Source of the DNA: Gilliamella sp. wkB7
GTDB lineage: Bacteria > Pseudomonadota > Gammaproteobacteria > Enterobacterales > Orbaceae
Length of the DNA stretch: 64,000 nt
Reading direction: 5' to 3'
Assembly: GCF_001693435.1 (NCBI RefSeq)
Contig: NZ_CM004509.1
Location: forward strand, 62,001-126,000
The notes beneath the pieces are model-generated. The model searched no databases and had not been told where the DNA came from. It was given only the letters and a program-made list of their open reading frames with translations. Of this stretch, positions 46,827-56,874 are shown in pieces; positions within the stretch are counted from its first letter, which is position 1, and every line of letters starts with the position of its first letter. The position numbers were made by a program, and so were the translations under genes.

Positions 46827-49040
46827 TCATTCTGCTTTAACTATATACATAAATGCGATATTTCTGGGGCGAGTTTCATCACCGACTAATCCAGGAAGGT
46901 TTAGATCATTCCATGAAGTAGTACCAGCAGGGATATTTATGCTACCATTGGTACCATTGTTCGTATAGAAAAGTGAATTATCATAATCACTACTTGCTCC
47001 GCCATACCAACAGCCTTTAATGCCTGTAGATCCAAATGGTGCAGATCTTTGCATTTGAGAACTATTAAGATCACTACGATTTTCACCCAATGCGCTAACA
47101 TGTTTATGCGCTGAAATTTGGGGAGCTTGCCACTTCAAGATCCCTCGTTCTTTATCAACTCCTCTAGCATTATCCCAACCCCGAATAAATTCACCTCGTA
47201 AATCTGGCAGAAAACCTTGGGGGTATGCAGCACCCAGTTTAGGAAATTGATTTTTATTAAAACCAGAACCATTACATTCAAGCCAACCTTCAGGAGGTTG
47301 ATTACATGGCCATGGTTGAGGAATACCGATAGGTAGATAATTGTTGATATTTGCTGTTGTGATTTTTTCAGTCCATTTAGTCCATGTTTTTGTGCGTGAA
47401 AAATAATTTCTAATAAATATTCTACTGTTACTATATGTATAATATACCTGCGTGCAGCCTTCTACTCCTATATCCGCATAATTTTGGTATACAGCTAAAT
47501 TTCCAGCCAATTGGATAGGGTAATTTGAGCTAGAAGTTGCATTAGCATCTGTAATTTGACCATAAAACCCGAATTTTGTGCCCGTGAGTGTATTTAAATC
47601 AGTATTATTTAATAAACCGTAGTTTTGATAAGCATCTCCTGCTTTTAATACTGATTTGCCATTAATCATAACGTCATTAATATATTCAAAACACCACGAA
47701 TTTGTTGTTGAATTATAAATTAATTTGTTTTGCCATTGATTTGTTTTTGCATTATAAAAATGATGTGTATAATTATCGTCAAATGTCTTCAATACCATCA
47801 AATCTTCACTGTCATTATATTTGTGTTTTATTCCTACATCAGATGATAATATCAATTGTCCCGTCATCGTGTCACCAGAACGTTTTATTGCTCCATTTGC
47901 CACATCATACACTTTTCTAATAGCTAATGGTGTTGCTGCTTGATTTTCAATAGTTGAATCGATTGAAGAATTTAATTGCACAAAACCTTTAGATTTAGTA
48001 GTGGCATTGGGGTGATTGGTTGATTTTTCATGAGCAGATATTAAATCATTTGTTTTTTTTATTGCGTCAGTAACCAGATTGTATGCTTTCTTTACGGCTA
48101 ATGGTGTTGCCGCTTGGTTTTCGAGGTTAGAATCAATGGCTGAATTTAACTGAACAAACCCTTTTGAGTTTGTAGTAGCATTGGGGTGATTAGTTGATTT
48201 TTCATGAGCAGATATTAAATCATTTGTTTTTTTTATTGCGTCAGTAACCAGATTGTATGCTTTCTTTACGGCTAATGGTGTTGCCGCTTGGTTTTCGAGG
48301 TTAGAATCAATGGCTGAATTTAACTGAACAAACCCTTTTGAGTTTGTAGTAGCATTGGGGTGGTTGGTTGATTTTTCATGAGCAGATATTAAATCATTAG
48401 CTTTTTTTATTGCATCAGTAGCCAGATTGTATGCTTTCTTTACGGCCAATGGTGTTGCTGCTTGGTTTTCGAGGTTAGAATCAATGGCTGAATTTAACTG
48501 AACAAACCCTTTTGAGTTTGTAGTGGCACTAGGGTGATTAATAGTTTGTTCATGATTGGCCATTTTGCTGGTGATCAAATTTTCCACATATTGACGGGTA
48601 GCTAATACTACAGATGGATCAAATTTAAGGGTAACCGCATTAACATTATCAACCACAATAATCATTCGTATGACTTGTGTTCGACCACTGCCTTCGGATA
48701 GTTTTGGTTTATAGGTAGCAGGACAATTACCGACAGCGACTAAAGTATCATCTTCATCATATAAACCGATTTCATTAATAAACCACCCCCCCTGATTTTC
48801 AGGGATAACTAATTCAGCGATGATTTGATTAGGATTTTTTTCATCCGTGGTTAATGAATTAAGTGGTGCATTATATACTTCATGAATTAATTTGGTTTGA
48901 CTGGCATCTGGTGTTGTCGCACTACCATTTGCATCACCAACAGCCATCTTACATAATTTAAGTGGAATACCTAAAGTGGTAGCATTGGCTAGTAATGCTG
49001 CCCCTTGTTGAGTAATTAACGTATAAAACTTTTGACTCAT
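46827..49040 (-). CDS. Tail fibre protein 3 (737 aa, four repeats, knob domain)
   Basis: Common attachment domain and four fibre repeats, then a middle region beginning KRSGDTMTGQLILSSDVGIK and a pyocin-knob-like segment (KFGFYGQITDANATSSSNYP, then NSRIFIRNYFSRTKTWTKWT). The collar tip starts LPIGIPQPWPCNQPPEGWLE. It is almost identical to fibre 6 except for a terminal patch of about 75 residues (VSALGENRSDLNSSQ through the last loop) just before ETRPRNIAFMYIVKAE. Knob and tip are expected to bind surface polysaccharide or protein of target bacteria. Confidence 0.92.
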   Translation of the reverse strand: MSQKFYTLITQQGAALLANATTLGIPLKLCKMAVGDANGSATTPDASQTKLIHEVYNAPLNSLTTDEKNPNQIIAELVIPENQGGWFINEIGLYDEDDTLVAVGNCPATYKPKLSEGSGRTQVIRMIIVVDNVNAVTLKFDPSVVLATRQYVENLITSKMANHEQTINHPSATTNSKGFVQLNSAIDSNLENQAATPLAVKKAYNLATDAIKKANDLISAHEKSTNHPNATTNSKGFVQLNSAIDSNLENQAATPLAVKKAYNLVTDAIKKTNDLISAHEKSTNHPNATTNSKGFVQLNSAIDSNLENQAATPLAVKKAYNLVTDAIKKTNDLISAHEKSTNHPNATTKSKGFVQLNSSIDSTIENQAATPLAIRKVYDVANGAIKRSGDTMTGQLILSSDVGIKHKYNDSEDLMVLKTFDDNYTHHFYNAKTNQWQNKLIYNSTTNSWCFEYINDVMINGKSVLKAGDAYQNYGLLNNTDLNTLTGTKFGFYGQITDANATSSSNYPIQLAGNLAVYQNYADIGVEGCTQVYYTYSNSRIFIRNYFSRTKTWTKWTEKITTANINNYLPIGIPQPWPCNQPPEGWLECNGSGFNKNQFPKLGAAYPQGFLPDLRGEFIRGWDNARGVDKERGILKWQAPQISAHKHVSALGENRSDLNSSQMQRSAPFGSTGIKGCWYGGASSDYDNSLFYTNNGTNGSINIPAGTTSWNDLNLPGLVGDETRPRNIAFMYIVKAE

Positions 49041-49277
49041 ATTTTCATTCCTATAAAAAAATTCGAATCGCCTATAGGGCGATCGAATGAGCTGATTGTG
49101 TTTGTTTTAAATGTCTAGTTTATGAATACTTTATAAAGTGCATTAGATTTACATTTTATAAAATGGATTGCTAAAGATAGTGACATAGTCTAAAAAAATT
49201 AGTTAATAGATGGTGTTGTAAAAAAAATGATTACAAACAGCTAAAATAACTAATCGCTAGAAATATAAGATGTAAAT
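49041..49277 (-). repeat. Fibre leader, copy 3
   Basis: Almost identical to leader copy 2, including the hairpin before the ribosome-binding site. Confidence 0.8.
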
Positions 49278-49309
49278 AAAAAAACCTTAGTGAAATTACT
49301 AAGGTTTTT
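49278..49309 (-). terminator. Array terminator, copy 3 (after tfa 4)
   Basis: Identical stem and loop to copy 1. Confidence 0.9.
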
Positions 49310-49324
49310 GTTGATTAATTAACT

Positions 49325-49930
49325 TTATTTTGGTTGGTTTGGCCATTCGATATTAGGCACTTGTTCGATATCAATGCGATTTACTAACACTCGATATTTC
49401 TTCCATTCACTTAATAAATGTGATTCTTGCTCACTGGCAATTTGTGAATCAACAGCATCTTGTAAATAACTGATTTGCGTTGTTGCTTCAGCGAGAAGTT
49501 GATTTTTCTTGGTTGAAGCTTGATTGATTTCATATTGATGCTGTTTATTTTTATCAAATTGCCATTTTTTTCCATCCCAGCTATCAAATTCACTGGCTGG
49601 TTTTAAATCAGTATAACCATCAGGAATTTCACCTACCTCTTGAAGGGTAGTTTCTGCACCTGTTTCAATTGAGTAAATTTTAGTGCCACGCAAATCTTTA
49701 GGATAGGTCCATTGTTGGCCATCATGAATGATTGCCTGATTATCTTTAACACTTTTTGGTGCTTCTAAATAAGCATTAGCTGGTAAGCCAACACCAATTG
49801 GTAAATATTGATAGGTTGTTTGTATAAATTCACCTTTGGCATCAACGTTATAAACAATTGTCCAACCGGCAGAAATTGTTAAGCCGTCATTATCTAATAC
49901 TGCTGATTCTGGTTGTAATTGATATTTCAT
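49325..49930 (-). CDS. Tail fibre assembly protein, cassette 4
   Basis: A 201-residue Tfa protein, same allele as cassettes 2 and 3 with a Val for Ala change near the end (EQVPNIEWPNQPK). It is the rightmost intact tfa of this allele. The next three cassettes to the right have only decayed tfa genes, so this one or the others may serve their fibres in trans. Confidence 0.9.
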   Translation of the reverse strand: MKYQLQPESAVLDNDGLTISAGWTIVYNVDAKGEFIQTTYQYLPIGVGLPANAYLEAPKSVKDNQAIIHDGQQWTYPKDLRGTKIYSIETGAETTLQEVGEIPDGYTDLKPASEFDSWDGKKWQFDKNKQHQYEINQASTKKNQLLAEATTQISYLQDAVDSQIASEQESHLLSEWKKYRVLVNRIDIEQVPNIEWPNQPK

Positions 49931-49944
49931 TATTTTTCTCCTAA

Positions 49945-51180
49945 TTATTCTGCTTTAACTATATACATAAATGCGACATTGCGGGGACGGGTCTCATGTC
50001 CGCCCGTATATGCTGTGTCAAAAATATAATCTTCTTCATATCTATCACTACCAGAACCCCATGGATTACCATCACCTTGCTCATTGTAGGTTGCAATTAG
50101 TGTACTATGGTTGTGACTTTGAATCATGCAATCTTGCCAGCTTAATATTTCTCGATTTGGATCTGCTCCTTTCCAGTGATCCCAACCTCTTATAAATTCA
50201 CCTCGCAAATCTGGTAGCCAACGATGGTATACGGCACCTAGTTTAGGATATTGTTCTTTATCGAAAGGTGAACCATTACACTCAAGCCAGCCTTCAGGAG
50301 GTTGTTTACATGGCCAAGGTTGTGGGGTTCCAACTGGAATCGATTTATTACTAATAAAGTGTTCTAAATCAAAAATATTATCCACTGATATTTTTGCATT
50401 TAAGAATCCCTCTCTTTGAAAATGCCATATTATTTTATTTTCATTAACATCATATCCCACAATTGAACCATCGTTACGTATAAGCAAGCAAAATCGCTTA
50501 TCTTCTGAATAGATGCGAGATTCAAGTCCGTCGCAATGAAATTTATCAGTAATTTCGTTTACGCGCTCATTAACTTGTTTAACTGCCAAAGGTGTTGCTG
50601 CTTGGTTTTCAAGATTAGAATCAATGGCTGAATTTAACTGAACAAACCCTTTTGAGTTTGTGGTGGCACTAGGGTGATTAGTAGTTTGTTCATGATTGGC
50701 CATTTTGCTGGTAATTAAATCTTCCACATATTGACGGGTGGCTAATACTATAGATGGATCAATTTTAAGGGTAACCGCACTAACATTATCAACCACAAAA
50801 ATCATTCGTATGACTTGTGTTCGACCACTGCCTTCGGATAGTTTTGGTTTATAGGTAGTAGGGCAATTACCGACAGCGACTAAAGTATCATCTTCATCAT
50901 ATAAACCAATTTCATTAATAAACCACCCCCCCTGGTTTTCAGGGATAACTAATTCAGCGATGATTTGATTAGGATTTTTTTCATCCGTGGTTAATGTATT
51001 AAGCGGTGCTTTATATACTTCATGAATTAATTTGGTTTGACTGGCATCTGGTGTTGTCGCACTACCATTTGCATCACCAACAGCCATCTTACTTAATTTG
51101 AGTGGAATACCTAAAGTGGTAGCATTGGCTAGTAATGCTGCCCCTTGTTGAGTAATTAACGTATAAAATTTTTGACTCAT
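49945..51180 (-). CDS. Tail fibre protein 4 (411 aa, one repeat)
   Basis: Common attachment domain, a single fibre repeat, then a short unique shaft (QVNERVNEITDKFHCDGLES, then RIYSEDKRFCLLIRNDGSIV) and a distinct collar tip (SIPVGTPQPWPCKQPPEGWL, then ILSWQDCMIQSHNHSTLIAT). The protein is identical to fibre 7, with only a silent change noticed in the compared 3' end. It has an intact tfa partner, whereas fibre 7 has not. Confidence 0.92.
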   Translation of the reverse strand: MSQKFYTLITQQGAALLANATTLGIPLKLSKMAVGDANGSATTPDASQTKLIHEVYKAPLNTLTTDEKNPNQIIAELVIPENQGGWFINEIGLYDEDDTLVAVGNCPTTYKPKLSEGSGRTQVIRMIFVVDNVSAVTLKIDPSIVLATRQYVEDLITSKMANHEQTTNHPSATTNSKGFVQLNSAIDSNLENQAATPLAVKQVNERVNEITDKFHCDGLESRIYSEDKRFCLLIRNDGSIVGYDVNENKIIWHFQREGFLNAKISVDNIFDLEHFISNKSIPVGTPQPWPCKQPPEGWLECNGSPFDKEQYPKLGAVYHRWLPDLRGEFIRGWDHWKGADPNREILSWQDCMIQSHNHSTLIATYNEQGDGNPWGSGSDRYEEDYIFDTAYTGGHETRPRNVAFMYIVKAE

Positions 51181-51416
51181 ATTTTACCCTACAAACAAAA
51201 CTCGGATCGCCTATAGGGTGAGCGAATGAGCTGATTGTGTTTGTTATAAATGTCTAGTTTATAAATACTTTATAAAGTGCATTAAATTTGCATTTTATAA
51301 AATAGCTTAATAAAGATAGTGACACAGTCACAAAAAAATTGTTAATCAATTGTTTTGTGACAAAAATTATTACAAACAGCTAAAATAGCAAATCGCTAGA
51401 AATAAAAAATATGAAT
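51181..51416 (-). repeat. Fibre leader, copy 4 (palindromic variant)
   Basis: A diverged leader in which the middle carries a 35-base imperfect palindrome, GTCACAAAA to TTTTGTGAC (51327-51361). The hairpin before the gene is degraded on one side (GGTGAG instead of GGCGAT). The same variant precedes fibre 7. Confidence 0.75.
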
Positions 51417-51448
51417 AAAAAAACCTTAGTGAAATTACTAAGGTTTTT
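51417..51448 (-). terminator. Array terminator, copy 4
   Basis: Intact stem and loop after a decayed tfa gene. Confidence 0.9.
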
Positions 51449-51462
51449 GTTTACTAGTTACT

Positions 51463-51590
51463 TTATTTTGATTGGTTTTGCCATTTGATATTTGGCACTT
51501 GTTCGATATTAATGCGATTTACCAGGACTCGATAGTTTTTCAATTCAGCAAATAATTAAGCATTAGCCAGTAAACTAACTTTGTCTTTTC
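51463..51590 (-). pseudogene. Remnant of a tail fibre assembly gene, cassette 5
   Basis: The last 30 codons or so of a tfa gene are recognisable (encoding YRVLVNRINIEQVPNIKWQN), preceded by a tiny piece of the middle (ANA region) and then a deletion reaching the fibre stop. No start codon or N-terminal half is left. Confidence 0.8.
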
Positions 51591-51594
51591 TTTA

Positions 51595-53523
51595 TTATTC
51601 TGCTTTAACTATATACATAAATGCGACATTACGTGGTCGATTTTCATGAGCAACAGGTACAACACGTGATGCATCAAAACTAAATCCACCAGCGCCCCCT
51701 TCATCAGTGCTAGTCGGCGTTCCTTTAGCCATTTTGCTAAACGCTCTAAATGCTCCATCACCTGTACCGCCATGATGACCAAATGTTTCTGAAATTGGCC
51801 ACACATTACCATAAATGTTTCGAATTGTATCTTGTTGCCAACTTAAAATCATTCGAGATGGATCAGATCCCCTCGTATTATCCCAACCTCTAATAAATTC
51901 ACCTCGTAAGTCTGGTAATTTTCCAGATGGATATGCAGCAGCTAGTTTTTGAAATTGGTTTTTATCAAATTCAGCTCCATTGCATTCAAAATATCCAGTA
52001 GGTGGATGAACTTGTGGCCATGGCATCGGCACTCCCACCGGTGTCGTTCTATCTTTAACAAATTGATCTAATCCCCCAACTCGTGATGAATCAACATAGC
52101 CGGCACACAAACCATCATTATTGAAACTCCAGACAAATTTGTCATTAACAACATCAAATACACCTGCAGCAGCATCGTCTTGGATAACAAAAACATAACG
52201 TTTGTTAGCTGTAGAGAGTTGAGAGCGGTCATTTAAATATTTTAATCTATCTGTTATATTTGATAATGCATTGTTGGTCTCACTAATTCTATTATGAGCG
52301 TTATTGGCATGCTCATGAGCAGTTATTGCTTTATTATCGACTACTCTTGCGTACTCATAAGTATCACGAACCGCTTTGGGTGTTGCTGCTTGATTTTCAA
52401 TAGTTGAATCGATTGAAGAATTTAATTGCACAAAACCTTTAGATTTAGTAGTGGCATTGGGGTGATTGGTTGATTTTTCATGAGCAGATATTAAATCATT
52501 TGTTTTTTTTATTGCGTCAGTAACCAGATTGTATGCTTTCTTTACGGCTAATGGTGTTGCCGCTTGGTTTTCGAGGTTAGAATCAATGGCTGAATTTAAC
52601 TGAACAAACCCTTTTGAGTTTGTGGTAGCATTGGGGTGATTGGTTGATTTTTCATGAGCAGATATTAAATCATTAGCTTTTTTTGCTGCGTCAACTGCCA
52701 GATTGTATGCTTTCTTTACGGCCAATGGTGTTGCTGCTTGGTTTTCGAGATTAGAATCAATGGCTGAATTTAACTGAACAAACCCTTTTGAGTTTGTAGT
52801 AGCATTGGGGTGATTGGTTGATTTTTCATGAGCAGATATTAAATCATTAGCTTTTTTTATTGCGTCAGTAGCCAGATTGTATGCTTTTTTTGCTGCGTCA
52901 ATTGCCAGATTGTATGCTTTCTTTACGGCCAATGGTGTTGCCGCTTGGTTTTCGAGATTAGAATCAATGGCTGAATTTAACTGAACAAATCCTTTTGAGT
53001 TTGTAGTGGCACTAGGGTGATTAGTAGTTTGTTCATGATTGGCCATTTTGCTGGTGATCAAATTTTCCACATATTGACGGGTAGCTAATACTACAGATGG
53101 ATCAAATTTAAGGGTAACCGCATTAACATTATCAACCACAATAATCATTCGTATGACTTGTGTTCGACCACTGCCTTCGGATAGTTTTGGTTTATAGGTA
53201 GTAGGGCAATTACCGACAGCGACTAAAGTATCATCTTCATCATATAAACCAATTTCATTAATAAACCACCCCCCCTGGTTTTCAGGGATAACTAATTCAG
53301 CGATGATTTGATTAGGATTTTTTTCATCCGTGGTTAATGTATTAAGCGGTGCTTTATATACTTCATGAATTAATTTGGTTTGACTGGCATCTGGTGTTGT
53401 CGCACTACCATTTGCATCACCAACAGCCATCTTACTTAATTTGAGTGGAATACCTAAAGTGGTAGCATTGGCTAGTAATGCTGCCCCTTGTTGAGTAATT
53501 AACGTATAAAATTTTTGACTCAT
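51595..53523 (-). CDS. Tail fibre protein 5 (642 aa, four repeats)
   Basis: Attachment domain of the fibre 4 type (PLKLSKMAVGD), four fibre repeats with an extra half-unit (AIDAAKKAYNLATDAIKK) left by unequal recombination, and the same shaft as fibre 1 (VFVIQDDAAAGVFDVVNDKF). The tip is different (DTIRNIYGNVWPISETFGHH, then KGTPTSTDEGGAGGFSFDAS). It is therefore a chimera of parts found in other cassettes with its own receptor-binding end. Its tfa gene is destroyed. Confidence 0.92.
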   Translation of the reverse strand: MSQKFYTLITQQGAALLANATTLGIPLKLSKMAVGDANGSATTPDASQTKLIHEVYKAPLNTLTTDEKNPNQIIAELVIPENQGGWFINEIGLYDEDDTLVAVGNCPTTYKPKLSEGSGRTQVIRMIIVVDNVNAVTLKFDPSVVLATRQYVENLITSKMANHEQTTNHPSATTNSKGFVQLNSAIDSNLENQAATPLAVKKAYNLAIDAAKKAYNLATDAIKKANDLISAHEKSTNHPNATTNSKGFVQLNSAIDSNLENQAATPLAVKKAYNLAVDAAKKANDLISAHEKSTNHPNATTNSKGFVQLNSAIDSNLENQAATPLAVKKAYNLVTDAIKKTNDLISAHEKSTNHPNATTKSKGFVQLNSSIDSTIENQAATPKAVRDTYEYARVVDNKAITAHEHANNAHNRISETNNALSNITDRLKYLNDRSQLSTANKRYVFVIQDDAAAGVFDVVNDKFVWSFNNDGLCAGYVDSSRVGGLDQFVKDRTTPVGVPMPWPQVHPPTGYFECNGAEFDKNQFQKLAAAYPSGKLPDLRGEFIRGWDNTRGSDPSRMILSWQQDTIRNIYGNVWPISETFGHHGGTGDGAFRAFSKMAKGTPTSTDEGGAGGFSFDASRVVPVAHENRPRNVAFMYIVKAE

Positions 53524-53759
53524 ATTTTACCCTACAAACAAAACTCGGATCGCCTATAAGGTGAGCGAATGAGCTGATTGTGTTTGTTATAAATGTCTAG
53601 TTTATGAATACTTTATAAAGTGCATTAGATTTACATTTTATAAAATGGATTGCTAAAGATAGTGACATAGTCTAAAAAAATTAGTTAATGGATGGGGTTG
53701 TAAAAAAAATGATTACAAACAGCTAAAATAGCAAATCGCTAGAAATAAAAAATATGAAT
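53524..53759 (-). repeat. Fibre leader, copy 5
   Basis: A leader with the ribosome-binding end of the copy 4 type and the middle of the copy 1 type (no 35-base palindrome), so it is itself recombinant. Confidence 0.75.
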
Positions 53760-53791
53760 AAAAAAACCTTAGTGAAATTACTAAGGTTTTT
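53760..53791 (-). terminator. Array terminator, copy 5
   Basis: Intact stem and loop following the decayed tfa of cassette 6. Confidence 0.9.
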
Positions 53792-53806
53792 GTTGATTAA
53801 TTAACT

Positions 53807-54061
53807 TTATTTTGATTGGTTTTGCCATTTGATATTTGGCACTTGTTCGATATCAATGCGATTTACCAGCACTCGATAGTTTTTCAATTCAGCAAATAAT
53901 TAAGCATTAGCCAGTAAACTAACACCAATTGGTAAATATTGGTAGGTTGTTTGTAGAAATTCACCTTTAATGTCAATGTTATAAACAATTGCCCAGTCAG
54001 CTCAAATTGTTAAGCCTTTATTATCTAATACTGCTGATTCTGGTTGTAATTGATATTTCAT
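53807..54061 (-). pseudogene. Internally deleted tail fibre assembly gene, cassette 6
   Basis: It starts normally (MKYQLQPESAVLDN) but has a stop at codon 20, a second stop after LPIGVSLLANA, and then jumps in frame to the C-terminal YRVLVNRIDIEQVPNIKWQN, missing about 120 codons of the middle. The 255-bp length is the same as the pseudogene of cassette 7, so the deletion predates their duplication. Confidence 0.85.
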
Positions 54062-54075
54062 TATTTTTCTCCTAA

Positions 54076-56322
54076 TTATTCTGCTTTAACTATATACATA
54101 AATGCGATATTTCTGGGGCGAGTTTCATTACCAACTAATCCATTGGGATTTAAATCATGCCATGAAGTAGTTCCTGCAGAAACATTTATACTGCCATTGG
54201 TAGCGTCGTTTGTATAGAAAAATCCATTATCAAAATCACTACCTTTTGCACCAGCCCAATAGCCTGTGTTGCCAGTACATCCAAATGGTGCAGATCTTTG
54301 CATTTGAGAACTATTATAATCACTACGATTTTCACCCCATCCTCCAACATGTTTATGCGCTGAAATTTGGGGAGCTTGCCACTTCAAGATCCCTCGTTCT
54401 TTATCAACTCCTCTAGCATTATCCCAACCCCGAATAAATTCACCTCGTAAATCTGGCAGAAAACCTTGGGGGTATGCAGCACCCAGTTTAGGAAATTGAT
54501 TTTTATTAAAACCAGAACCATTACATTCAAGCCAACCTTCAGGAGGTTGATTACATGGCCATGGTTGAGGAATACCGATAGGTAGATAATTGTTGATATT
54601 TGCTGTTGTGATTTTTTCAGTCCATTTAGTCCATGTTTTTGTGCGTGAAAAATAATTTCTAATAAATATTCTACTGTTACTATATGTATAATATACCTGC
54701 GTGCAGCCTTCTACTCCTATATCCGCATAATTTTGGTATACAGCTAAATTTCCAGCCAATTGGATAGGGTAATTTGAGCTAGAAGTTGCATTAGCATCTG
54801 TAATTTGACCATAAAACCCGAATTTTGTGCCCGTGAGTGTATTTAAATCAGTATTATTTAATAAACCGTAGTTTTGATAAGCATCTCCTGCTTTTAATAC
54901 TGATTTGCCATTAATCATAACGTCATTAATATATTCAAAACACCACGAATTTGTTGTTGAATTATAAATTAATTTGTTTTGCCATTGATTTGTTTTTGCA
55001 TTATAAAAATGATGTGTATAATTATCGTCAAATGTCTTCAATACCATCAAATCTTCACTGTCATTATATTTGTGTTTTATTCCTACATCAGATGATAATA
55101 TCAATTGTCCCGTCATCGTGTCACCAGAACGTTTTATTGCTCCATTTGCCACATCATACACTTTTCTAATAGCTAATGGTGTTGCTGCTTGATTTTCAAT
55201 AGTTGAATCGATTGAAGAATTTAATTGCACAAAACCTTTAGATTTAGTAGTGGCATTGGGGTGATTGGTTGATTTTTCATGAGCAGATATTAAATCATTT
55301 GTTTTTTTTATTGCGTCAGTAACCAGATTGTATGCTTTCTTTACGGCTAATGGTGTTGCCGCTTGGTTTTCGAGGTTAGAATCAATGGCTGAATTTAACT
55401 GAACAAACCCTTTTGAGTTTGTAGTAGCATTGGGGTGATTAGTTGATTTTTCATGAGCAGATATTAAATCATTTGTTTTTTTTATTGCGTCAGTAACCAG
55501 ATTGTATGCTTTCTTTACGGCTAATGGTGTTGCCGCTTGGTTTTCGAGGTTAGAATCAATGGCTGAATTTAACTGAACAAACCCTTTTGAGTTTGTAGTA
55601 GCATTGGGGTGATTAGTTGATTTTTCATGAGCAGATATTAAATCATTAGCTTTTTTTATTGCATCAGTAGCCAGATTGTATGCTTTTTTTGCTGCGTCAA
55701 TTGCCAGATTGTATGCTTTCTTTACGGCCAATGGTGTTGCCGCTTGGTTTTCGAGATTAGAATCAATGGCTGAATTTAACTGAACAAATCCTTTTGAGTT
55801 TGTAGTGGCACTAGGGTGATTAGTAGTTTGTTCATGATTGGCCATTTTGCTGGTGATCAAATTTTCCACATATTGACGGGTAGCTAATACTACAGATGGA
55901 TCAAATTTAAGGGTAACCGCATTAACATTATCAACCACAATAATCATTCGTATGACTTGTGTTCGACCACTGCCTTCGGATAGTTTTGGTTTATAGGTAG
56001 TAGGGCAATTACCGACAGCGACTAAAGTATCATCTTCATCATATAAACCAATTTCATTAATAAACCACCCCCCCTGGTTTTCAGGGATAACTAATTCAGC
56101 GATGATTTGATTAGGATTTTTTTCATCCGTGGTTAATGTATTAAGCGGTGCTTTATATACTTCATGAATTAATTTGGTTTGACTGGCATCTGGTGTTGTC
56201 GCACTACCATTTGCATCACCAACAGCCATCTTACTTAATTTGAGTGGAATACCTAAAGTGGTAGCATTGGCTAGTAATGCTGCCCCTTGTTGAGTAATTA
56301 ACGTATAAAATTTTTGACTCAT
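54076..56322 (-). CDS. Tail fibre protein 6 (748 aa, four repeats, knob domain)
   Basis: The longest fibre. It has the attachment domain of fibre 5 type, four repeats plus the AYNLAIDAAKK half-unit, and then the same middle and knob region as fibre 3, unchanged over several hundred residues. The tip patch differs sharply from fibre 3 (VGGWGENRSDYNSSQ, then GNTGYWAGAKGSDFDNGFFY) before both return to ETRPRNIAFMYIVKAE. Its tfa gene is internally deleted, so it would need a Tfa protein from another cassette. Confidence 0.92.
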   Translation of the reverse strand: MSQKFYTLITQQGAALLANATTLGIPLKLSKMAVGDANGSATTPDASQTKLIHEVYKAPLNTLTTDEKNPNQIIAELVIPENQGGWFINEIGLYDEDDTLVAVGNCPTTYKPKLSEGSGRTQVIRMIIVVDNVNAVTLKFDPSVVLATRQYVENLITSKMANHEQTTNHPSATTNSKGFVQLNSAIDSNLENQAATPLAVKKAYNLAIDAAKKAYNLATDAIKKANDLISAHEKSTNHPNATTNSKGFVQLNSAIDSNLENQAATPLAVKKAYNLVTDAIKKTNDLISAHEKSTNHPNATTNSKGFVQLNSAIDSNLENQAATPLAVKKAYNLVTDAIKKTNDLISAHEKSTNHPNATTKSKGFVQLNSSIDSTIENQAATPLAIRKVYDVANGAIKRSGDTMTGQLILSSDVGIKHKYNDSEDLMVLKTFDDNYTHHFYNAKTNQWQNKLIYNSTTNSWCFEYINDVMINGKSVLKAGDAYQNYGLLNNTDLNTLTGTKFGFYGQITDANATSSSNYPIQLAGNLAVYQNYADIGVEGCTQVYYTYSNSRIFIRNYFSRTKTWTKWTEKITTANINNYLPIGIPQPWPCNQPPEGWLECNGSGFNKNQFPKLGAAYPQGFLPDLRGEFIRGWDNARGVDKERGILKWQAPQISAHKHVGGWGENRSDYNSSQMQRSAPFGCTGNTGYWAGAKGSDFDNGFFYTNDATNGSINVSAGTTSWHDLNPNGLVGNETRPRNIAFMYIVKAE

Positions 56323-56558
56323 ATTTTACCCTACAAACAAAACTCGGATCGCCTATAAGGTGAGCGAATGAGCTGATTGTGTTTGTTATAAATGTCTAGT
56401 TTATGAATACTTTATAAAGTGCATTAGATTTACATTTTATAAAATGGATTGCTAAAGATAGTGACACAGTCACAAAAAAATTGTTAATCAATTATTTTGT
56501 GACAAAAATTATTACAAACAGCTAAAATAGCAAATCGCTAGAAATAAAAAATATGAAT
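56323..56558 (-). repeat. Fibre leader, copy 6
   Basis: A hybrid leader: the half nearest the gene follows copy 5 and the distal part carries the GTCACAAAA to TTTTGTGAC palindrome of copy 4. Confidence 0.75.
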
Positions 56559-56590
56559 AAAAAAACCTTAGTGAAATTACTAAGGTTTTT
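56559..56590 (-). terminator. Array terminator, copy 6
   Basis: Intact stem and loop. Confidence 0.9.
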
Positions 56591-56605
56591 GTTGATTAAT
56601 TAACT

Positions 56606-56860
56606 TTATTTTGATTGGTTTTGCCATTTGATATTTGGCACTTGTTCGATATCAATGCGATTTACCAGCACTCGATAGTTTTTCAATTCAGCAAATAATT
56701 AAGCATTAGCCAGTAAACTAACACCAATTGGTAAATATTGATAGGTTGTTTGTAGAAATTCACCTTTGGCATCAACGTTATAAACAATTGTCCAACCGGC
56801 AGAAATTGTTAAGCCGTCATTATCTAATACTGCTGATTCTGGTTGTAATTGGTATTTCAT
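56606..56860 (-). pseudogene. Internally deleted tail fibre assembly gene, cassette 7
   Basis: Same 255-bp deleted form as in cassette 6, but with only one in-frame stop (after LPIGVSLLANA). The N-terminal 50 codons or so keep a good match to intact tfa (NDGLTISAGWTIVYNVDAKG), suggesting partial repair by conversion from an intact copy. Confidence 0.85.
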
Positions 56861-56874
56861 CAATATCCTCCTAA

